Assembly (NCBI GenBank): GCA_947623455.1
Contig: OX392532.1
Location: 6,332,001 to 6,396,000 of the forward strand
Length of the DNA stretch: 64,000 bases
Direction of reading: 5' to 3'
Source of the DNA: Mimachlamys varia
Taxonomy: Eukaryota > Mollusca > Bivalvia > Pectinida > Pectinidae
Shown here: one piece after another, positions 35,101-44,287 of the stretch
Numbering within the stretch: the first letter of the stretch is position 1
Layout of the letters: each line of letters starts with the position of its first letter
Notes under the pieces: generated by a model
The model's database searches: none
What the model was told of the DNA's origin: nothing
What the model saw: the letters and a program-made list of their open reading frames with translations, nothing else
Position numbers and translations under genes: made by a program

Positions 35101-38100
35101 CCAGTCGGTTCTACACAATCCTCCCCAGTCGGTTCTACACTTTCCTCCCTAGCCGGTTCTACACTATCCTCCCCAGTCGGTTCTACACTATCCTCCCCAG
35201 TCGGTCACACGTTCCTCCCCAGTCGGTTCTACACTGTCCTCCCCAGTCGGTTCTACACTATCCTCCCCAGCCGGTTCTACACTTACCTCCCCAGTCGGTT
35301 CTTCACTTTCCTCCCCAGTCGGTTCTACACTATCCTCCTCAGTCGGTTCTACACAATCCTCCCCAGTCGGTTCTACACTATCCTCCCCAGTCGGTTCTAC
35401 ACTTTCCTCCCCAGTCGGTTCTACACTATCCTCCCCAGTCGGTTCTCCACTATCCTCCCCAGTCGGTTCTACACTATCCTCCCCAGTCGGTTCTACACTT
35501 TCCTCCCCAGTCGGTTCTACACTTACCTCCCCAGTCGGTTCTACACTATCCTCCCCAGTCGGTTCTACACTATCCTCCCCAGTCGGTTCTACACTATCCT
35601 CCCCAGTCGGTTCTACACTTTCCTCCCCAGTCGGTTCTACACTTACCTCCCCAGTCGGTTCTACACTATCCTCCCCAGTCGGTTCGACACTATCCTCCCC
35701 AGTCGGTTCTACACTATCCTCCCTAGTCGGTTCTACACTATCCTCCCCAGTCGGTTCTACACTATCCTCCCCAGTCGGTTCTACACAATCCTCCCCAGTC
35801 GGTTCTACACTTTCCTCCCTAGCCGGTTCTACACTATCCTCCCCAGTCGGTTCTACACTATCCTCCCCAGTCGGTCACACGTTCCTCCCCAGTCGGTTCT
35901 ACACTGTCCTCCCCAGTCGGTTCTACACTATCCTCCCCAGCCGGTTCTACACTTACCTCCCCATTCGGTTCTTCACTTTCCTCCCCAGTCGGTTCTACAC
36001 AATCCTCCCCAGTCGGTTCTACACTATCCTCCCCAGTCGGTCACACGTTCCTCCCCAGTCGGTTCTACACTGTCCTCCCCAGTCGGTTCTACACTATCCT
36101 CCCCAGCCGGTTCTACACTTACCTCCCCATTCGGTTCTTCACTTTCCTCCCCAGTCGGTTCTACACAATCCTCCCCAGTCGGTTCTACACTATCCTCCCC
36201 AGTCGGTCACACGTTCCTCCCCAGTCGGTTCTACACTGTCCTCCCCAGTCGGTTCTACACTATCCTCCCCAGCCGGTTCTACACTTACCTCCCCATTCGG
36301 TTCTTCACTTTCCTCCCCAGTCGGTTCTACACAATCCTCCCCAGTCGGTTCTACATTATCCTCCCCAGTCGGTTCTACACTTTCCTCCCCAGTCGGTTCT
36401 ACACCTTCCTCCCCAGTCGGTTCTACACTATCCTCCCCAGTCGGTTCTACACTTTCCTCCCCAGTCGGTTCTACACTTACCTCCCCAGTCGGTTCTACAC
36501 TTACCTCCCCAGTCGGTTCTACACTTACCTCCCCAGTCGGTTCTACACTTTCCTCCCCAGTCGGTTCTACACCTACCTCCCCAGTCGGTTCTACACTATC
36601 CTCCCCAGTCGGTTCTACACTATCCTCCCCAGTCGGTTCTACACTTTCCTCCCCAGTCGGTTCTACACTTACCTCCCCAGTCGGTTCTACACTATCCTCC
36701 CCAGTCGGTTCTACACTTTCCTCCCCAGTCGGTTCTACACTTACCTCCCCAGTCGATTCTTCACTATCCTCCCCAGTCGGTTCTACACTATCCTCCCCAG
36801 TCGGTTCTACACTATCCTCCCCAGTCGGTTCTACACTATCCTCCCCAGTCGGTTCTACACTATCCTCCCCAGTCGGTTCTACACAATCCTCCCCAGTCGG
36901 TTCTACACTTTCCTCCCTAGCCGGTTCTACACTATCCTCCCCAGTCGGTTCTACACTATCCTCCCCAGTCGGTCACACGTTCCTCCCCAGTCGGTTCTAC
37001 ACTGTCCTCCCCAGTCGGTTCTACACTATTCTCCCCAGCCGGTTCTACACTTACCTCCCCATTCGGTTCTTCACTTTCCTCCCCAGTCGGTTCTACACAA
37101 TCCTCCCCAGTCGGTTCTACACTATCCTCCCCAGTCGGTCACACGTTCCTCCCCAGTCGGTTCTACACTGTCCTCCCCAGTCGGTTCTACACTATCCTCC
37201 CCAGCCGGTTCTACATTTACCTCCCCATTCGGTTCTTCACTTTCCTCCCCAGTCGGTTCTACACAATCCTCCCCAGTCGGTTCTACACTATCCTCCCCAG
37301 TCGGTTCTACACTTTCCTCCCCAGTCGGTTCTACACCTACCTCCCCAGTCGGTTCTACACTTACCTCCCCAGTCGGTTCTACACTTACCTCCCCAGTCGG
37401 TTCTACACTTTCCTCCTCAGTTGGTTCTACACTTACCTCCCCAGTCGGTTCTACACTATCCTCCCCAGTCGGTTCTACACCTACCTCCCCAGTCGGTTCT
37501 ACACTTTCCTCCCCAGTCGGTTCTTCACTATCCTCCCCAGTCGGTTCTACACTATCCTCCCCAGTCGGTTCTACACTATCCTCACCAGTCGGTTCTACAC
37601 TATCCTCCCCAGTCGGTTCTACACTATCCTCCCCAGTCGGTTCTACACTTTCCTCCCCAGTCGGTTCTACACTATCCTCCCCAGTCGGTTCTACACTATC
37701 CTCCCCAGTCGGTTCTACACTATCCTCCCCAGCCGGATCTACATAAATGTACAATAAACATAAATGTAACAATGTGCCCAGATACTTCTTTAATTCTCTT
37801 CAGTTACCACGCGATCCGGTAGAGATTCCCAATATTGCAAATAGTTAACAGCTATTAATTTTTATGGGGGTGGGGGGAGGGGGGGGGGGGCTATTGGTAC
37901 ATTTATCAATGTTCGTTATCCATGCTCATTGAGGCACTATGTATCGGTCGATTTCAATTATTTACATCCTTGCTGGGTTTTTTTCAGTTCTATTGAAAAT
38001 GTGTTCAAATATCGTATAATGTGAAGGATGTTTCCCAATATTAACATATTAACATTCTTATCAAGCAAGTTCATTTTTGCTGTACAACATGCTGATGCTC

Positions 38101-41100
38101 AATTTAATGCAGCTTTTTTTACATTCTTTTAATATTTGGTGTCAAAAAAGTGAATTTGATTGTTGACCCTGAAATAGTGCAAAATAACACAGATAACAAC
38201 AAAACAGAAAAGCAAGCATGACATCCCTGTTTTATTTTGAATAAAACATATCGTTGCCAGCCAGAGACTCGTTCTCTATGTTTATCACACTCCCATAAGT
38301 ATGACCTTACAGTTGTACTCACTGTGTACTAGATAGTGGGAGTCCACGGAGGAAGAAGACGGGGCCCGTGGTACTGCCCCTGATCATGGGAACGGCCCTC
38401 GGGGTGCTGCTCTCGGTGATGCAGATGCTTTCTGTGGAGGGCGGAATATACGCCTCCTTTATCTGTGTGACGTTCTTCAGATCATTCCTATACTCTGTCG
38501 GAAATGGCTACCTCAGTGAAATGTACGTATAAACTGTATAAACGCACAATTACCCGGCACTGAATCTGTAACTGCTATACCTATTGGGCATTTACATTTC
38601 ACATTAGTTTTTGTTATCAAATCTTCAAAGGTTTTTGGAATCGATGCCCTGATTCAACGACAGTTATCTAGGAAAACGAACTATACTTTCAAAAAGCAAC
38701 AGTGTCTTGCAACAGGAGTCGAAAGACAATTCTTTATAATAAAGTATAAGATAGAGTCGAACCAAAGAATAATTTTAACAGCACCACACAGCTGTGTCAT
38801 CCTTCCATGACCCGTCAGTGATGATAAGCGAGTGCCGAAACGTGATAACTGAGGGCGACAAAGGAATCAAAACCGTCCGAAAAAATGTCTATATCTAGAT
38901 AGGGAGGTACATTAGCCCTTTATATGTGAATAATTTCAAATAAATATGAGGTAGCCTCACAACAAATCATGGTGTCCAGACCGTCCCTTCTAAGTATCCT
39001 GACGGTTTTCGAAAAAGTTGACAAGTTTTCATGTTTTTGTCCTCAGGTTTCCTAGCAGGTATTTCAGCTCCCTATCCGGTATCCTCATGGTTCTGACTGG
39101 AACTGCCAGTTTTTTCCAGTACCTCTTCTTCTACTGGACTGAGTCCTATCCCGGAGCATTCCTACACGTACGTGTATCATACTTCATATCATAATTATAG
39201 TGCAAGCGATAATGTATCAATCTGATGTAATTGTATCAATCTGATTAAAATGCGAATCCTTACTCTCGCTCTGTTACAGAAGGATCTGACAACATAAGAG
39301 GTCACGTTCTAGTGACATGAGCCACCTCTTTACTTGACATTATTAGAATTTTCCAATGACGCTGTCATGTGCAGCAAATCATTTCGTAACATTACCTTTC
39401 TTTGTGACGTAATGACTGAACGTTTGCAAGCGTTGTCGCCTCAAAAACTAACATTCAAAGTTCTGAAAGTAGTAATATGATTGGCTAATACAAAAGATCA
39501 CCTGAACGTTACCCCCTGAACGTTACCCCCTGAAAGTTACCCCCTATATGATGTTGTCAGATCTTGATGCAGCAGGAAAACGTCTACGGAACTGCGCGGG
39601 GATAAAGAAGTGATTTTAATCAGATTGGTAATATATGGTAGTACTTCAACGACAGGACACAGCTATCAACTCAAATGTTTGTAATATGTGTGGTGACTTA
39701 TTTTCAAGTTATCTCCCTTCCTTCACGTTTAAAAATAAGGAGATTCAATGAACTCTTCTTACCTAACTTTAATTGATAATTATTACTTTAAATATTATAA
39801 TCATAAATATGTGACGTTTAAGGGTTTCAGTTGCAATTTCCGAAATAAAGTAGAAAAAATCCTGCTCTGAAAATAAAATTGACCATGATCAAGATAGAAT
39901 ACAATTTGATGAGAGTTAAACTTATGTAAATAGTAATTCAGAGCGACATACAGAGTTGTACACAACTAATTGATTATAAGCTATGTTCATGAAACGGGGA
40001 TGGGGATTTAGGGCAGAGGCTCACACAGACAACCAGACACAGCCAGAATGTTCCTTGATCTTTTCTTTTAAAAACCTCTATCATAGTGACAGTGGCTCTA
40101 AGGTGGTTTCCATTATACAATAGCTGGTACAGGTATATATGATGTTGAGTCTGAGCAAAAGGAAAAGGTCCCTTATTGATTATAAGTCAAATGCATAATT
40201 AATACGATATGAAAAAAACTATCCTACATGATGTACATCTTTCTTAGTTAATATGATATTACCTAACACTCTTAAGACATGAATTAACACATACAAGAAA
40301 TGAATTTATACCTTAAAACAATATATTTTCAAAATGGCCGAAAGCCTGAACATTATTCACTGACCACACTATTGCAGTAAATCAGCTAATATACAATATC
40401 TTATTAGTTATTAACCTTACACAAAATACTGAAATACATTTCCTATACTTTATGAATATACCAATTTACAAAATCAGATAATAAATCATAGTTTCCTACC
40501 TGGTGCTTTGTGTCTTCAGAATTCCAGGTAAGTTATAGGAAGCTCTGTCCCAGCTCACACTAAGCATGTGCAGTGGGACAGGGTAGAAGAAAGGCCAGGT
40601 ATAGGTCACATGACCAGATTACAGGTAAGAATTTAAAAGGTCACAGGTCACAAAACATAAACAAAAGCACATGGCTCTACACAACTGACAACTGGACAAT
40701 AACACAAGGACAGTACCGTACAGCACTTTGACAATACATGAGCAATACAGGATATACTTAAATAATATTAAAATAATGCATATTTTGGACTTTACAAATC
40801 CATTAGAACATTACTACATTATAGTACCATAATTATCAGGAAACCTGGGCAGGCTGTCTCTGCCACATGCATTGTAAGTGAATCAAGTTAATGCGATATA
40901 TTGTACAAAGCGTGACACTGCTCGGAAGTTTGACCTATTTATGTCCGCTGACTATTTTTGGTGATTATCTTAAACAAAAACCTACATCATGTCAAGTCAA
41001 GGACGATTTTACTTATTGAATCAGTAACAGTAGGTAAATATACTTCCAACGTTCCAGTCATCTTCTCATTATTTATAATCAGTCTTCTGTTTCATAAACG

Positions 41101-41546
41101 TTCCTTCACTCAAAGAAATTCCGTAGCTTAAAAATCTCCATAAGAAAGTATCAGAGAAATTAAGGACAGTTCCCTAACTTTCCACTGAACTTTTGTAATG
41201 CTTTCCTGTGGAGATCATTTCCATTTTTTTAAGTTAAGGATGTTCATGAAACTGGGACCAGTGTGTTGTGTTGATATCATACTATAATTATCTTATTGAT
41301 GTGCAATGTTGATGAATAGTCCTTAAAAGGTGTGCTTTCTGCATGATGAGCATCAATCAGCAATGAATTTCGGGATACAAGATGTTTTTGTTTTGCTGTC
41401 TGCTTCTTTGTTCTGTCGGTCATCGTCATGGTTGCGACTTTATGAATATAAATCATTTTCAGGTGGACATAGTGCTGATATGTGTGGTGCTGACATCCCT
41501 GGTACACCCAATATACCAATGGCTACAGTGCCGGAAGCTTGAATGA
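22673..41546 (+). CDS. SLC43-family transporter (SLC43A3-like), 10 coding exons
   Basis: Joined exons: 22673-23109, 24697-24743, 27194-27270, 27573-27665, 31914-32178, 32421-32612, 34169-34270, 38333-38522, 39047-39167, 41463-41546. The total is 1,608 nt, giving 535 residues plus stop; every intron is GT-AG and every phase fits. It is a major-facilitator membrane protein: TM1 at about 13-39, an extracellular loop with sequons N72, N83 and N91, the loop 2-3 signature GQLGHKFGTR at 130-139, and a long acidic cytoplasmic loop (about 250-330) between the two six-helix halves. Segments align by memory with human SLC43A3 (491 residues): GSFDSS, VGTLNPWL, FFRSFLYS, and the C-terminal helix ending QCRKLE. 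SLC43A1/A2 carry large neutral amino acids and SLC43A3 purine nucleobases; the substrate here is undetermined. Introns 1, 2, 4, 6 and 7 are packed with repeats. Confidence 0.92.
23593..24160 (-). pseudogene. Retroelement R1 3' end with RT remnant (intron 1)
   Basis: Minus strand. 24160-23890 encodes KLYNKRDDFDFQIVN, SPTYGINMSKLNSYSRAC and KTMRKFYGRNLGYIEIF, the C-terminal part of a reverse transcriptase common in invertebrate genomes. The R1 3' UTR follows down to 23593. It is 5' truncated and lacks the catalytic core. Confidence 0.65.
24178..24445 (+). mobile_element. Retroelement R1 3'-end fragment (intron 1)
   Basis: A plus-oriented R1 copy starting near GTCGACTGCTCACAAAC, passing the FYGRHL-encoding block and ending GGTATTCTCTA at about 24439. 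It abuts the opposite copy 23593-24160, so the pair resembles one element with long inverted termini. Confidence 0.6.
24628..24715 (+). repeat. 44-bp tandem duplication of the exon 2 acceptor
   Basis: Two copies (24628-24671 and 24672-24715) each hold the pyrimidine tract TTTTTTGTTTTGTTTCAG and the first bases of exon 2; they differ by two bases. The second AG (24695-24696) gives an open frame. The first AG (24651-24652) would add 44 nt and reach a stop. Confidence 0.9.
24697..24743 (+). CDS. SLC43-like exon 2
   Basis: 47 nt, residues 146-161, starting after the second of two duplicated acceptors. Encodes LSFISGSLLVAFTTP, part of TM3. Donor CAG|GTAGGT. Confidence 0.88.
25172..25759. repeat. 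41-bp minisatellite, about 14 copies (intron 2)
   Basis: Units contain ATGACCTTGACTGTTGTGTC and CCTAGGATATTGTCCTCAT. Early units are more diverged (AAGATATCC, CACCCTGGC). Every unit includes a pyrimidine stretch followed by CTAG, resembling a weak acceptor. Confidence 0.93.
25760..27193. other. Remainder of intron 2
   Basis: AT-rich. Contains a 20-bp perfect palindrome CCATACTATATATAGTATGG (25996-26015), a short TCACTTGTTC/ATATATATG tandem (about 26752-26815) and TA runs to about 26870. No coding exon seen. Confidence 0.6.
27194..27270 (+). CDS. SLC43-like exon 3
   Basis: 77 nt, residues 162-187. Encodes LPWLAFLGLFLYGISGCGLL, the TM4 region. Acceptor CCGACAG, donor CAG|GTAAAT. Confidence 0.9.
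27573..27665 (+). CDS. SLC43-like exon 4
   Basis: 93 nt, residues 188-218, phase 0 on both sides. Encodes LFTRGRSLVCSL and MTGSFDSSIATQL, a well-kept family block (TM5). Acceptor TTTCACAACAG, donor AAG|GTAAAA. Confidence 0.92.
28125..28225 (+). mobile_element. Short R1 3'-UTR fragment (intron 4)
   Basis: Matches the last 100 bp of the R1 3' segment: TTTGCCCCTGGTTTAATCGA, then GTTGACGCTTCGGTATTCTC. It precedes the large 26-bp array. Confidence 0.55.
28283..30916. repeat. 26-bp minisatellite, about 100 copies (intron 4)
   Basis: AT-rich units built on TTATCTTACATTTAGATAG followed by ATTAATG. Sub-variants (TAATCT, CATCTAG, GGTTATTG, GAAAG) recur in blocks, so groups of units were duplicated together. 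About 2.6 kb in total. The frames are not open. Confidence 0.96.
31075..31536 (+). mobile_element. Bivalve-type dispersed repeat (intron 4)
   Basis: A nearly full copy of a repeat I know as common in bivalve genomes. Blocks include CCAGGCCGAGACATACCAGA, AATGGTAGTTGCTGCTC, GGTTCGCCCGTTGTCAATA, then TTGCTGTTAATAGGACGT and an A-rich tail. Probably a SINE or other non-autonomous element; exact name not assigned. The 101-codon antisense frame inside it is not a gene. Confidence 0.6.
31763..31960 (+). repeat. Three degenerate tandem copies of the exon 5 acceptor and start
   Basis: Copies beginning at 31786, 31851 and 31914 (periods 65 and 63 bp) share a TTAG or TCAG acceptor, then ATTAGC/GTTAGC, a CGGTATTGA-like block and a GACGA..CCTGTTA block. 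Only the third is the true exon 5 start. The middle copy has an early stop. Confidence 0.8.
31914..32178 (+). CDS. SLC43-like exon 5
   Basis: 265 nt, residues 219-306 plus one base. The first part (YIFIACLHTMTFISTFLWLP) is TM6. The rest is the acidic, charged cytoplasmic loop (DEEETLNKD, GLEEEKN). Acceptor TTTGTCAG, donor CAAG|GTAAAC. Confidence 0.9.
32421..32612 (+). CDS. SLC43-like exon 6
   Basis: 192 nt, residues 307-370 plus one base. Encodes the end of the cytoplasmic loop and TM7 (LMHVFWYSVLQLRFFYFVGT), then LNPWLERVSQSEEE. The last 40 bp and the donor GAAG|GTACGT are the first unit of a minisatellite. Confidence 0.9.
32573..33300 (+). repeat. 70-bp minisatellite containing the exon 6 donor, 10 copies
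   Basis: Units start at 32573, 32643, 32713, 32783, 32861, 32931, 33001, 33071, 33139 and 33212, with a partial at 33283. Each repeats GGTTAGAGAGAGTCAGCC from the exon end. The first eight keep the donor AGAAGGTACGTAG. Unit 4 has an extra 8 bp (CAGTCAGC); units 9 and 10 have altered donors. Only the first donor (32613) keeps the frame, because read-through meets TAG two codons on. Confidence 0.94.
33301..34168. other. Remainder of intron 6
   Basis: AT-rich intron ending in the pyrimidine tract TTTGTTTTTCAG. Nothing else recognisable. Confidence 0.6.
34169..34270 (+). CDS. SLC43-like exon 7
   Basis: 102 nt, residues 371-404 plus one base. Encodes SRYTNISMFFMLGGIITSFI, the TM8 region, then a basic loop (EMQKRRYQ). 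Donor CAAG|GTAGTA. Confidence 0.9.
34514..34687. mobile_element. Pogo/Tigger-like MITE (intron 7)
   Basis: Left end CAGTCGAATCTCGTTATTTC preceded by TA. The right end is a degenerate inverted copy (GTTCGAGATAACGACGTTC). About 174 bp with no coding capacity. The CAGT..TCG terminus and TA target fit pogo/Tigger-type elements; assigned by end motif only. Confidence 0.5.
34804..37745. repeat. 24-bp minisatellite, about 122 copies, with 166-bp higher-order units (intron 7)
   Basis: Units run from TTCTACAC through TATCCTCCCCAG to TCGG. Variants TTACC, TTTCC, CAATCC, GCCGG and ATTCGG recur in order. A 22-bp variant with TCACACGTTCC occurs at 35205, 35875, 36041, 36207, 36973 and 37139. Several are spaced exactly 166 bp (22 + 6 x 24), showing duplication of multi-unit blocks. 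Since 24 is divisible by 3 and the unit lacks stops, a 980-codon plus frame and a 216-codon minus frame stay open; both are repeat artefacts. Intronic. Confidence 0.96.
37866..37891. repeat. G-rich tract, quadruplex-prone
   Basis: Runs of 5, 6 and 12 or more G separated by single T or A follow the 24-bp array. The pattern can fold into a G-quadruplex on the plus strand (intron RNA sense). Confidence 0.7.
37892..38332. other. End of intron 7
   Basis: AT-rich; ends in the acceptor CTGTGTACTAG before exon 8. No other feature. Confidence 0.6.
38333..38522 (+). CDS. SLC43-like exon 8
   Basis: 190 nt, residues 405-467 plus two bases. A basic loop (PRRKKT), TM9 (VLPLIMGTALGVLLSVMQM) and TM10 with FFRSFLYSVGNGYL, a strongly kept SLC43 block. 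GC content is clearly above the introns. Donor AAAT|GTACGT. Confidence 0.93.
39047..39167 (+). CDS. SLC43-like exon 9
   Basis: 121 nt, residues 468-508. Encodes FPSRYFSSLSGILMVLTG and SFFQYLFFYW, TM11 and its loop. Acceptor TTTGTCCTCAG, donor CAC|GTACGT. Confidence 0.93.
39237..39627. mobile_element. MITE family M1 (intron 9)
   Basis: Terminal inverted repeats: CAATCTGATTAAAAT at the left and TTTTAATCAGATTG at the right. Contains a triplicated GAACGTTACCCCCT-like block at 39505-39544. It is the reverse-oriented relative of 2305-2681. About 390 bp, non-coding. Confidence 0.7.
39628..41462. other. Remainder of intron 9
   Basis: AT-rich. A perfect acceptor-8 bp-donor arrangement at 40518-40529 looks like a microexon but would break the frame. 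No other feature. Confidence 0.55.
41463..41546 (+). CDS. SLC43-like exon 10 (last)
   Basis: 84 nt, residues 509-535 and stop TGA at 41544. Encodes TM12 (VDIVLICVVLTSLVHPIYQW) and a short cytoplasmic tail. Acceptor CATTTTCAG. Confidence 0.92.
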   Translation: MDIVLICVVLTSLVHPIYQWLQCRKLE

Positions 41547-42680
41547 ACACCCTGTGATTAAAAGAATCGTTCATCCCCTTGGGGGTGACACAGGGGAATC
41601 TCAACCCGAGGGCTAAGATTCTTAAGTTACCAAACACGAGGCTTGCCGAGTGTTTGGCAGCGGAAGAATCTTTCCCCGAAGGTTGAAATCTCATTACCAA
41701 GGAGGTGAATTATTATTTTTCTCTTACCCTGTTGACCTCATGTATATCTGATATTGACGTTATATCAATGCAAGACAATGTTGATGTGATGTGATTGAGG
41801 TGTCGACGTGACGTCATCGTATTGCTACAACGTCATGCAATTGTTGAGAGCTTGTCTCAACGTAGCGTCAGACAAGAAAAATCTCACACCGGTAAAAGTG
41901 TGGATATCCATGTCCAGGGTAAGAGAAAAACCTGTCTATATCCCTGTGGTCACGGAGTCTACTGATCAGCTAAACGACCTGTCATCATTTCTGATACAAG
42001 GATACCAACAGTTCTGTCTGTGGCAATATGAAAGGAGTGGTGAATGATTTAATGAAGGTTATTGTAACTTTTGATAAAACATGACCTTTGTGAATGTCTG
42101 TTTTCATGGATGAAAGACAATATTTTCATCTAAATTGAATGTGGTGATAAGTTGACTATGAACTCCAGAAAGCTTTTATGAATGATATGATTTTAGAAAT
42201 AATACTCATATTTCTTGGAAGAAAGTACAAGAATAGTGTGTACATGTAGGTGTGTAGATGTGACTTCAGACAGGAGACACCATCGTTTATATTTGTGTTA
42301 TTTGAACAACCAACAGTTGTGTGTGTGTCTAAATGAATGTCAACTTAGTGATGGACTGTATGTATGGATTATAGCCCTTTGGTCGTTGCCAAAGCTTTAC
42401 GAGTACTTATTGCAGTGTTAGTGCTACGGAAGGCTTCAATGTATAGCTGCACTTGATAATGTCAGCCTTTATTTAACTGACAATCAGGACAAAGTAAGTG
42501 ACAGCCTGTCCACCTATAAAGACCCATCTGGGTTTATCGCATAGGTGCTTAAGTTGGTTCAATACTATATATGTATTTTTTTTGTATATGTATGTTTGTA
42601 GGTTTGGTAATGTTTTTTTGCAGCTCGATCCACACAATTTATTGGAGTGTAAAATGCAATAAAATGTAATTTGATTTAAA
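41547..42680 (+). other. Probable 3' UTR of the SLC43-like gene
   Basis: Follows the stop. AATAAA at 42658-42663 is the best poly(A) signal and would give a UTR of about 1.1 kb. Its last part (42590-42665) shares an inverted match of about 60 bp with 59993-60045. The 79-codon frame at 41808-42047 lies in this UTR and is not recognised. Confidence 0.5.
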
Positions 42681-43972
42681 GCTTCATTTCTTGGACAAAA
42701 CACGTAAATCCATTTTCCTCACAATTCCGAGTTACGTCCCTTATCACCTACTTTATATCATAACAAATAAAAAAAAAGTATGCCGTTACGGCCATGATCA
42801 GAAATAAATGCACATTTAACGTTCAACAGGACAAGGAAGTTTTAAAATAAGGATTGAGAAACATATTTCATTTGCTGAAAATATTGTTTACTAAAAGGCA
42901 ATAAACAATAGGATAAAAAAACTATTTTTATGTTTAGTGAGAGACGACAGAGGGATAATGTAGAGTTAATAAATCTACAATACGAACAAAAAAATTATAA
43001 GATCACAATCAGAAATCAGAAATCAATGTATTTGACCATACTATAAGCACAATATAGATGATAGGGCTACCTTTTGCTTTATGATTCCATACAATTAATG
43101 AACAGAAAGAATCTTAAAATAATAATCAGCATATGATTCAGTATTTATTTTCTGAAAATGGTCTCTGAGGTTAATATGTACATTACATACAACAAATGTA
43201 ACAAAAAACTACTCAACAACGTTCTATTATATATCTTTAATGTAAAACTGTCGTCAATATTCCTGAAACAACATTTCATTAACAAAATTGTATTCAACGT
43301 TAAAGTATATGTTTCCTTAATGTTGTATACGTAATGTGAAAGTAGTTTGCAATAAACAATAAGTATCTCCCGTATTTTGTTACATTTCCATTCTAAATAT
43401 CGACTGAAATGTTTGTATAAAAAGTGTATGAGAAATGTAATATTATTTATTGATAAAGGCTCTGATGAGAGAAGGTTCCATAAAATGATAATGCCAGAGC
43501 TGTTTGTTGACATCACATCAACACAAAGGTTGAACGACTCACACATGTATAAAACATATGTCATTACATCCCTATCTTTATCAAGTGATATATTTACATA
43601 AAACAAATGGGTTCCCAGGAAGCAGACATCGACTGTATATTTAAAATTGTATACTCTTTGGGGTCATGTAGTGTTCTGGCGTCGTTTTAGGGTGGTACAT
43701 AATTAACGAAAGAGAAGTGATTAAGTGGGAGACCACACAGATACACGCCTTACAGAGTACAAGTTGATGGTAAGAGCGTGTCTACTGTGAAAAAAAGTTG
43801 TTTTAGTTTTGTTTATATATCCGTTAAAATAAAAAAAAAGTTATTATAATGATTGTTTGTGCCTTTGATTTAAGAAAAGTTTTTAAAAACCAACAAATTT
43901 ATATCATAGCTTAGTTAACATCAAATTTACACAATGTTATCATTCTACGTAGAGTACTAACTTTCAATGGAA
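42681..43972. other. Non-coding; one unrecognised ORF
   Basis: AT-rich. A minus-strand frame of 153 codons (43606-43145) is the longest here outside repeats and transposons. It has no known motif and overlaps a 74-codon frame on the other strand, so I do not call it a gene. Confidence 0.4.
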
Positions 43973-44287
43973 TTAAAGTCCTTATATACGTAGCTTTTGG
44001 CAAAACCTAAAGCGAAAATCAAGCCTAATAACTTATTACATTTATAGATTTAGTTAAGATTAACTGATATCAGCAATATTCAAGATGAACGCATCCATTT
44101 CGAACTGTCTTCTACCTTCGACTTGTTGTTGAAGTGGGCCCCACCTGAATTGTTTTCAATTGTTTTCATTTTTTTTTTTGTTAAGAGTTTCTTGTTAGTT
44201 ACCGCTCAGGTTTACTTGGTTTTAGGTTTTTTTCATACTTTTTCAGAATCCCGAAAAATTTCCTGAAGTTACGTATATTGGGCCTTA
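43973..44287. mobile_element. MITE family M2, copy 1
   Basis: Left end TAAAGTCCTTATATACGTAG and right end TTACGTATATTGGGCCTTA form terminal inverted repeats of about 20 bp. Shares GAAGTGGGCCCCACCTGAAT with 20876-21076 and, inverted, with 47821-48214. 315 bp, non-coding. Confidence 0.7.

Noticed and set aside
34804..37746. 980-codon plus-strand open frame and the 216-codon minus-strand frame (VEPTGEDS repeats)
   Set aside because: Both arise because the 24-bp unit is a multiple of three without stops. The region is intron 7 of the SLC43-like gene and the plus frame changes register at each 22-bp variant.
40518..40529. An 8-bp microexon (AATTCCAG between CTTCAG and GTAAGT) in intron 9
   Set aside because: Inclusion would shift the SLC43-like frame; exons 9 and 10 already join in phase 0.
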